Source of the DNA: Alviniconcha marisindica
Lineage: Eukaryota; Mollusca; Gastropoda; Provannidae
Direction of reading: 5' to 3'
NCBI GenBank assembly: GCA_018857735.1
Contig: JABMCL010002757.1
Span: forward strand, 266,501 to 330,500
DNA length: 64,000 bases
Shown in pieces: positions 1 to 9,400 of this stretch. Within the stretch, counting starts at the first letter, position 1, and every line of letters starts with the position of its first letter. The notes beneath the pieces are model-generated. The model searched no databases. It saw only the letters and a list, made by a program, of their open reading frames with translations, and was not told the DNA's origin. The translations under genes were made by a program, and so were the position numbers.

Positions 1-599
1 AATCTATTTTTAAAAATACAGATTCATACCCATATACTCAGAGGCATAAAAACCACACAAAATATAGGTGGTGCTAACTTATTAATAATTTGACTTGCGA
101 TTGATGCCAGTGTGCTAGGCATGTGCAGTACAGCTAGCATTTGTGTGGTGACTGATTTCAACATCAGTACAGCATGCCACAGGTGCTTGATCAGCATTTT
201 CTTCATGGGCTCAGCACAACTCATGTGAATAACATGCTTCACTGTAGAAATATGAACTGCAGTTGACTGTCATGTGTGTAACCAGGGTATAAATGTACAG
301 CCTAATGAAGGTGAAAAACTTTTGAAATCTGCTGCATACTCATAATGCCCATACTTTTGTCTTTGTATCATCAAGATGGGGGGGAGGGGGGGGGGGGAAT
401 CAGTTTCAAAATAATGGACATAAAAATGTGTTCAGTGCTGACCATTATACATTTCAAGGCCTCATATCATGCCATATTACACATCATCCAAATCAACTGT
501 TACAACAAGCATTACCTTGCAGTAACACATACAGCACATTTTATACACAGCACTTTTCTGAGGCAGAACAACACCAATCTTCAGCTTCACACAGTATGT
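1..599. other. No gene recognised
   Basis: AT-rich DNA with a G-rich run at about 378-397. Short open frames on both strands look like chance. If NR-A has a very long 3' UTR it could reach here, but I see no support for that. Confidence 0.5.
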
Positions 600-790
600 T
601 CTGACATGGATCCCATTGAACACTTTTGGATGCCCTTCAGAGGCAGCTGAATCCCAGACCTTGGACAGCAGCCCAAGGTGTTGGCATTGCCCAGGTTTTG
701 GGGCAAGTCTTTCAGCAAGAAATGAAAAATCTGGTGACATCCACATACCAGAGATGCAGGGCTAAAATCAATGCCCAGTCGCCACACCAG
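600..790 (+). pseudogene. Tc1/mariner transposase C-terminal remnant, frameshifted
   Basis: The plus strand encodes DPIEHFW, matching the conserved Tc1-type (D/N)PIE(H/N)xWD block, followed in the next frame by DALQRQL, QEMKNLV and a YQRCRAKINA stretch. These resemble the C-terminal segment of Tc1/mariner transposases, where an NL(V/I)xSMxxR helix precedes the end. The two pieces are offset by one base around position 630: a G appears to be missing between the Trp and Asp codons. No upstream catalytic region and no terminal repeats were recognised, so this is a dead fragment. Confidence 0.6.
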
Positions 791-1392
791 GTACTGATGC
801 TTAACTGTCAAAAAATAGTACGCACTTACTCCATGGCTAATTGGCTTTTTGATACAGAATATCAGTGTCAATGAAATTGCTTGCCATATTAAACCCTGAA
901 TACAATTACTTTTTGCTTTCACATTACTCTGCCTCTGTGTTAATGTCATTCAATCAATCATCCATCCATCAAGATAACAAAAGGAAACTGGTTTATATAA
1001 CAAGTTGCAACAATGCATGGAGCAAAACAAGGTCAACAGAAACACCACTGAGGCTGACATACCATTTTCAGTAAATGTCAGCAGTCCAATAGTCAATGAT
1101 ACCCTTTCATAAAATCAATAATTATTTGTACAAAAACAGGTCTAAAAAATGGAATGCATAATGGTTAAGTACAAAGAGGCAAAACTTGAAGTGACTAGTT
1201 TTCTTTTCCAGTCAAAAGACATTAAATTTTTTAGAGCAGACAACGCCTATCAGTCAAATGCATAAAAGTGCTTCAGATTACACCAACAAATAGTACACAC
1301 TAAAATATTAAGTGTCTGCACAAGAATTCTTTATGTAGTCCGAAACACACTAATCAGTCAGAACGTACAATGGACATAACACTGAACACAAT

Positions 1393-1698
1393 TTACGACT
1401 TCATTTGTTGTTGTAACTTTTGTTCATTGTTCCCAGCATGCTGACAAAAAACTTTCAGTTTGTCCCCGTCTTCACTTGGATTCAATGAACTGCAGGCCAG
1501 AGTTAAATGGACATGAACCTTTTGGGTCTTTCTGAGCCGCTGCATGTTGTCACTAACTGCATAAAATGACGTCAGTGCCACATTCTCAGTCTCCTCAGGG
1601 TTGGTTGAGAAATGAATGAACACAAAATAATGTTTATCTCTTCCTTTTAGTCCATAGTAACATAAAATGCTGAGCTCCAGAAGTGCTCTTTCCACCAC
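1393..1698 (-). CDS. Unexplained open frame, possible terminal exon
   Basis: A 101-codon open frame ends at a stop at 1393. At its 5' side a plausible splice acceptor (TTGTCACAG) ends at 1699, and the exon would start in phase 0. Composition is protein-like: mixed hydrophobic and charged residues, a CYYGLKG stretch and a Gln/Lys-rich end. I recognise no family. It lies downstream of NR-A on the same strand, but NR-A's last intron is phase 1, so it does not fit as a simple alternative last exon. It could also be chance or repeat-derived. Confidence 0.25.
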   Translation of the reverse strand: MVERALLELSILCYYGLKGRDKHYFVFIHFSTNPEETENVALTSFYAVSDNMQRLRKTQKVHVHLTLACSSLNPSEDGDKLKVFCQHAGNNEQKLQQQMKS

Positions 1699-1713
1699 CT
1701 GTGACAATCTCAC

Positions 1714-3167
1714 ATTTGATTGTCATAGCACAATATCATCCAAAATCTTGTAAAAATGCACTATGATACACTAAAACAGCAGTGTTTCAGTTTCACATTC
1801 AGGGTAGGTCATCCAGTCTTCCCTCACTGTATTCCCTTTTCTGAGAATCCTTGCAAGCAACTGGAAACAGTTGACCAACACTGGGCAACAGTGTTAACAC
1901 GGCACATCAGCTTTGCCCAGAGGTAACTATTATGTGTATGTGTAGTCAATTTCACTGGACCCTTTGTTTTGAGCATGGTGAAATGACATTGTGTGTATAT
2001 ATATATAGAGAGACTGAATATCAGCATACAATCCACCCACCACCCACCCATAAAGCCAAACTACAATAAACAGGTTTATGACTTTATCATTTTGGCAAAA
2101 TATCCCCTGTTGTGTGCCTAGTAATATTGTACATTACATTGCTACTATCAGTATATACCCACTTGGCTTGTACTCAGTCTGGTTATTATTAGTAATTGTA
2201 CATCAACACACTAGTTTGGTTGCAAAGAGGTCAGTGGTACAGAAAATATAGAATTGATAAACATTCAATGAAGTTCTGAACTTTTGCTTTGACCTTGAAC
2301 ACTGAGTACCAGTCTTTTCACAAGACAATGATGATAACAATCAAACTATGTTTGCAAAAGGAGCAGCAGTTCAGGAGATAATTACAGTAGAAACAGTCGC
2401 AATTTGATTACATGAGCCCTGAATATGACCTTGGTCTTGCAGAGAGCAAATCAATCTTTTTGATTCATGATGATGCAATGATCCCAACTTTTCTCATGAT
2501 ACTTAGGCGTATGTTTATGTACCGACAAATTAACGCCTTACAGCATTACACGGGGTATAGAACAATGCATATCGTAGTCATGGCCAGAGCATTAACACAA
2601 ACAGGGTTTTCACTGGATGGGCACTTGTCATTTTTGCGGTGGTCAATTTTGTCCTGGCCTGATAATAAAAAGGCTGCTGGTCTGAAAGACAAATTTTTGT
2701 TTGGATCCAAATCTTTACATGTTAAATGTGTTGAAATTCAACCTTTTTGTGTGTTTTGATCTTTGTTCCAGATGCTGGCAGTCACCTTTGATAAGATTTG
2801 TTTGCTAACAAGATCATGTTAGTTTCCTATGTTTAAAAATATATATTACAATACCAAATAAATGTGACCATGCAAGACTAATAAATTCTAAAGCCATCAG
2901 TGTAAAGATCGACTGCTAAAAATCGTAGCCATATAAAATCACAATCATATTCAAATCACATGCATTTCATTTACATGGGGGAATTGACGAAAACAAGCAT
3001 TTGTAGTATGAAAATGGTCTGCAGGCCAAATGGTCAATCCACCCTTGTTATCAACAATACAACCAACAAATAACATGGAATGCATATAAGGTAATAACTG
3101 GAATGCATAAACAGCTTTAAAAAAGCAATGATGATTATTACTATTCACTACAGTTCCTGTTTGAAAA
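1714..3167. other. NR-A downstream region, no gene recognised
   Basis: Presumably 3' UTR and downstream DNA of NR-A. It contains a dispersed repeat copy (2098-2500) that recurs inside NR-A's last intron. An open frame at 2412-2759 on the plus strand lies partly in this repeat and looks like chance. Confidence 0.4.
2098..2500 (+). repeat. Dispersed repeat copy, related to 4845-5950
   Basis: The block from about 2110 to 2310 (TGTGCCTA, CAACACAC, GGTCAGTGGTACA, then CTTTGACCTTGAACAC) matches the start of the array at 4845-5950 in the same order and orientation. It is followed by a diverged monomer with TTCAGGAGATA and CATGATGATGCA. It carries one TGACCTTGA at 2290-2298. Confidence 0.65.
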
Positions 3168-3418
3168 TCAACTGTTTGAAAACCATTCTGCTAGGAGTTC
3201 ATTGTTTTTAAACTGTGTGTAATGTTCAAATGGTTTGCTTTTCACCCACTCATAGAATGAGTTTGCCAAATCTTTCATGCGAAGAAATGCATTGATGATG
3301 TTTGCAAAAAACAGATTAGGACTGGGTCGTTTGTTCTCTTTCAGTAACCACAGAAGACACTGAGTTATCTTCCACTGGATGGCGCTCACCTTCTCTGGTT
3401 CGTCTACATCATCGTTAC
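3168..3418 (-). CDS. NR-A coding exon 7: LBD C-terminus and AF-2
   Basis: Begins NDDVDEPEKVSAIQWK after the acceptor TTTTTTGCAG and ends ELLAEWFSNS stop. LLAEWF fits the hydrophobic-hydrophobic-x-E-hydrophobic-hydrophobic AF-2 core of helix 12, so ligand- or coactivator-dependent activation is structurally possible. Confidence 0.9.
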
Positions 3419-6400
3419 CTGCAAAAAAGACAACTGATCTTCACATCAGCAAGGTCAAGCACAAGAACATTTGCCATAAAACCCACAGGGTTATCAGTAG
3501 TAGTAGTAGTAATTGGATTTTAATGTCCTGTCAACCACACAGGGTCACCTCAGGACAGTCAAACAAATGCAAATGCACATTTCTAAACTCTTCTTACATA
3601 TATATCGACCCTCTGTCAAGTCAATCTACAAAACCAATCACTTCGCAAACATAAAACATACATACACAAACATCAGACACAAACTTTCAAAGAGTTAGTC
3701 CTTACAATATTACCCCTGAGACACATAAATACATCTATATACAGTCCATCAACATTCTTCACAACGAAATCTTTCTATCCATAAAGGGTGATCATCTGCG
3801 CACAATAGCAAATTGTTTAAAGTTTAGGTGAAGCTACTGAACTAAAAGTCCCCAGTTTACAAATCATGCATGTTATCCAAGAAAACTGTACTTCCAGCTG
3901 TTGACTGTGACAGAAATGAAAAGACTCTGAGTAGTCGGTTTTGGACTCGCCTGGCAAATGCTCAGTTAAGCTTACAAGGTCAGCCATGTTCAATTCAGCA
4001 TTGCCAGATTAGTCTAGAGATTGTATCATTCTCAGACTAAATCTATTTACCAACTGCCTGGGCACCAATATATAAGCTGTCATGATAAAAACTATCAAAA
4101 CCACTGGTATTGCCTGCCTTTCCTTACCTTGCTAAACTTTTCTTACTGCCCTTGTCCTTCCTTACCACCCCAGCATGAAAAAGATGACAAAAACTAATTT
4201 TCTGAACCAATAATCATCACATCAAATGCCAAAAGACATGCTGTGAGAACTCAGAGCTTCACCTCATCATTGTTTCAGAACTCTCAAACTGCTGCCAGAA
4301 AGAAGACACATCTGACTGTACATCATTCACTGACTCCCCCCAACCTCCATCCCTTAAGTTTCTTTACATTTTTGCTGTTTACTGGCTTCCTGCTATGTGC
4401 AGGACAAAATTATCTGTTCTGATGTTGCTGCACTGGTTTTATTTATTTTATTATTCTTTCTGTTGTTGTGTGTCTGCCTGTAGCTTTGTTTATATATTCC
4501 TGTCCTCACTATTTTTGTTTTCTCCTCTTTTCTTTTTTTCTCTCTCCTCTTTGTTCTCTCTTTTTTTCTCTTTCTCTTCCCCCCCCACCCCCCCCCCCCA
4601 CACCATTATATAGTTTGTACATATATTAACTTTGTATTTATGTGTATGCCTGGTGTATGTATGTATGTTCACATGCTTAAAAACTGATTTTACCCCACAA
4701 GACACAAATATGTGATCATGTATGATGTTTGTTTTTTCTTTACAGCAAGGTCACAAAGTCGAAACACACAATCTCTAAATACTGAAGTTCACCAGTTACA
4801 AAACAGAGATTTCTTAACAAACAAGGTTTGTTGCCTCACATGGCTAAATACCCCCTGTCATGTGCCTACATACTGCAAGTTGATGTTATTATCAGTATAC
4901 TATATAAATGCCCACTTTTTTTACACTAGATCTGGTTATTAGCAATAGTACATGTATCAACACACCTCGTTTGGTCCCAAAGATATCAGTGGTACACAAA
5001 ACAAATGAACAACAAACGTTTAGTGAGTGACCGTGACCTACTCCAATGTTAGCAGAAGACACTCCAGCTTATGATGATGTACCATCAAACTAAGTTTGCT
5101 TACAAAAAGGTTAGCAGTTCTGAAGATATAATAGAAACAATCATATTTATATTATATCAGACCACGCTGTGACACTGACCTTGAAAATGCAAAACAATGT
5201 TTACACAACACTCTGGCTCATGATGATGCATCACCATACTCAGTTTGGCTACAAAAGCTTAAATCGTTCAGAAGACACTGTCTGGACAAACATTTAATAA
5301 AATTTTGAAGCTTTGCTATGACCTTGACCTTGAACACAGTAAAACAATCTTTCCGCAAGACATCCAGCTATGATTATGTACCCTCAAACCAAGTTGGGTC
5401 AGAAAAGTATTAGCAGTTCAGAAGATGTGATAAAGACACTCATGCTTTGATTATGAGTCCTGTGGTTTGACCTTGAAGACAGCAACCCATTTATTTTTTT
5501 GGCATGACATTCCAGTTTGTCATGATTTAACATCATAAAAAGTTGGTTACAAAAGGTTTATAAGTTCAGAAGATATTGTCCAAACAAATATTTATTGAAA
5601 GTTTGAATGTTCGCCGTGACCTTGACCATGAACACAGCAATCCAGTATTTTCACTGGACACCTTGATTGCAAAAGAATCATTACTTCAGATGATATAGTA
5701 GAAAGACTCACATTCTTGATCATACAAGCCCCCACTGTGACCTCGATCTTAAAAACAGCATCCCACCCCCCACCCCCCTTTTTGTTTTGCAATACACTGT
5801 GGCTCATGATGATGCACCACAGTTACGGAAGGCTGAGCAGTTCACAAGATATCTTCTGGACAAGGCTGGGCAGATGGACATTGTGATTCCAGTATACTTC
5901 ACTGGTGACCAGTAAAATTTTGCTGTCAGTACAAGATTGCAACTCTTGCTTACCGCCATTTTGAAGGGTCTTTACCTCCTTATCTTTCTTCCTCTCTCTG
6001 CACTTGTGAACCATCTCATTCTCTCCAATCTTCTAATGAAACGCTGCTAAAAATTTCAAAGCAAAATCTCAAATCATTTGGACAACGTTCTTTCAGTTTC
6101 ATGGCACCATCTCTCTGGAAATCTCTGCCAGCCACTCTAAGAAATGTACCAACACTGTCTCAATTCAAATCGCAGCTAAAAACCTTCTTGTTTGCCCAGG
6201 CCTTCCTGCAGAATCTGAAGAAATGTGTGTCTGTGTGTGGCATTTGAATGTAGATGGATGCATATGGATAGGGTGAGGAGGAAGGGAAGTGGGGGAGGGA
6301 TAGAGCATGAGTGATCTAGGCAAGAGAAGGAGGCACGGGTTGGGTGGGTGAAAAGACAGATTCAAACTGGTGGTGTTGTTTGAGATCATTAGTATTTTGT

Positions 6401-6455
6401 TAATTGTTGTATGAGTAGACGAGCGGAGACTGGTGTGCACATGTCAGTCATTGTG

Positions 6456-6499
<44 letters not shown>

Positions 6500-9400
6500 G
6501 TTCGATAGGCGATAATGGTAATTTAAGCTACAATAATTATGGTTTTGTTTGCTGAAATGTATGTTAATGTAGTTTTTGTGATAAGATGTTTGTACAGCAC
6601 AGTGAGTTTAACTCTGGTTAAAGAACAGCGCTTTATAAGAATTATTTATTATTATTATTATTACTTCCTCTAACTTCATCATGGTGGGTATAATGAGGTT
6701 TGCCCATGCAAAAACTTACAGGCAGCAACTTACCAAGAGTGAAAAGCACCATACACTTGAACAGAACCTTCTCATCTTCTGATAGACCCAGTTGCTGTAT
6801 GGCATGCAGAACCCCAAATCTTTGTTTCGCCCGCTCTTTGCCACCAATCTTCTCCATGTCATGTTCACAGAAGGAACGCCCCGATGGCATGGTCATGACC
6901 TTCAGTTTATGATTGTAGCCAGATGTCTGACAGATTGCACCCACCTCACAACGGTTATCTGAAGCAGGGCAAAATCTGTCATCATCAAAAGCACACCATA
7001 ACAAAAACAAGTAAGCTGCAAGTAGAATAAATGTATTTAACTAAATAAGTGAAAGAAAAATGGTGCTAAAAGTCACAATGAAAACTCCAGCAGAGGTTTA
7101 TAGCATTACACAATATGGAGACCAAATGGTCAGTTACTTCACACTGAAAACACAAAAGCATCATTTGTATTATTGTTCTAAAAATAATTAAAAAAACACA
7201 GAAATGTACCAAATACCTCTACAAAAACTAAAAGCAGAGTACCACTATATTAGTGTATACAGCACGCCATCCTGCTTGTACGTACCTTTAATTAACCTGA
7301 TTTGATCTTTCATAGACAGCTGAGAGAATCCAGGAATGGTTTTGACAAATGAAATAAACTGGCGGATAGTGTCGTCCAACATCTGCAACAGGAAGAATAA
7401 TCTTACATCAAAACAGACTGTTTTCTTCATTTAGGGAAGCCTATCAGAGAGCTCTGGGTTAGCTACTACAAGTGGAATGCCATTTCAGTTTACATGAATA
7501 GTGTTTGGGAGACACACAGCTGCACCTGAACTAACAGGGAATTGGATCCCTGGCACACCATCACCTTTCCTTAATTTATTTATGCACATGGAAATGACAT
7601 CCATAAATGGGACTACACGCTGACTGTTAAACAGAGTCCAAAATGTTCTAAAAGTATTGTTTAGCTGGCATGAAGTACAAAGTTTATCTTTCGCAGACTC
7701 CTGCAAGCATGCACTGGAAAACCTTGTAATGCCAAACTTTACCTGTGACAGAATACTTATAATTGTAAAAACTGTGAACACTAACAATACTTCTGAAATA
7801 AAAACAGCCCTTTTTCTTTTTCTGGAAGTATCGCTTATCAGGAATCTCATCTGAAGGAGTTGGGTGGGTGGCAGAGGAGCAAGCAAGACTTTATTGCTTA
7901 ACCCTCCTTGTTCTGTCACCTTGGAGAGGACAGTGATGAAGGCTTGACGATCATCAACATCTATTCCAGTTGTCTGGTACACCTCCTGATATTCTTCTTC
8001 TGACAAACCACCCATGGGGCCAAATGCCTCAAGACGTGCCTTGCAGTTCTCCTGAAAGAAAAGATGATTTATGGTAAATTATATAAAATGTTTACTTCAT
8101 AAGTTCCTCCCAAGCAAAAAGAAAGCCTTTATTAAGGGGTTTAAATTAAAAGCACATGCTGTTTTATGGCCTGACTCCAAACATCTATTTTCAGCATTAA
8201 AAATTATCTATAGTGTGTACATGTGTAGGAATCTGCTCCAGTTAAGAAGGAAGTGTTTAAAAATGAGGCAGTGAAATATGTACCAGGAAAATGCTCATCC
8301 ACTTTCTTGTCTTTGTTCTTATCCTTGCATATTCTTTACTGCAGTAGTAGTGAGGTATGTGATATTACACAATTGAAATCCATCTCCTCACATTGTTTTT
8401 TTCTCTCCACCGGTTGCTTCTAACATATTTATTTTTGTGCTCCAATCCATTTAAATATGGTAATTTTGCATGTCAATATTTCCATTGTGCTGTCAATTCA
8501 CATCCAGAGCAATTACTTCCAGCGTGTGCTGTTAATTCAGCTTAAAACTAAGAGCAGTACTCATTTACAATGAGAATGAGGATAGCTCAGTGGTAGAGCA
8601 CCAGACTCATGAATGAAAGAAAACAAATCTGAAACAAGTAACCTGAAGTAAGCAACTATATCAGGGGGAAATCTGAAACAAGAACACTCCGGCATTCAAC
8701 ACTCATGTGAGCTGGTTCAGCCAAGCTGTTAGGCTGGTAAGCAGAAGGACCTTGGTTCCATTCAGCTTCATCTCTCCTCTCTCTTCAAAAGTTGTTTATG
8801 GACAGTCTTTGTGCCTTGGCCTCCCACAATGAAAGAAACATTAAAATGTCTTTTACTGCTACACATCTTAATGTAGAATCATTCTAGTGGTGACAGTGTA
8901 CAGTCTCCTTCTTCCCCCACCTCCCTGGATTTTGGTCCCTGTCAGTACCTCTCCAGAATCAAATGGGCATTAAACACATTTAACCACAGCTTAGGCATGT
9001 TTCACTCTTTCATTAAAAATTACTAGGTCTTTTTTGTACATCCTGTTTACATGGTTTAACACATACACGTTATGCCATGTGATTTCATCATTTTTGTAAC
9101 TGTTGAGAAATTTTCATTTGACAAAGGCCAAGGAAACACCAATTTTGCTGATTGAGTTGTCTAGTAGAGTAATTTGTCTGCAGTGCTACCTTGCTTGCTT
9201 TACTGTCCATGTTTCATTGCACAGTATGGCTGGCTGCAGGTGTTATTTGTGGTGTGTTGAGTTCTGTCTGCTTCAATAAACACAACTACCATATGCTGAC
9301 TGATGAGGTCTCTTCTTTGCCCAGAGTACACCATTAAAAGCCTGCAACACATTCCACTCCACACTACTACACATACTACAACCTAGTGGCCCTGTACATA

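Noticed and set aside
4240..4620. Possible further LINE fragment in the NR-A last intron
   Set aside because: Only a weak WLP-like phrase is visible; the rest is pyrimidine-rich low complexity.
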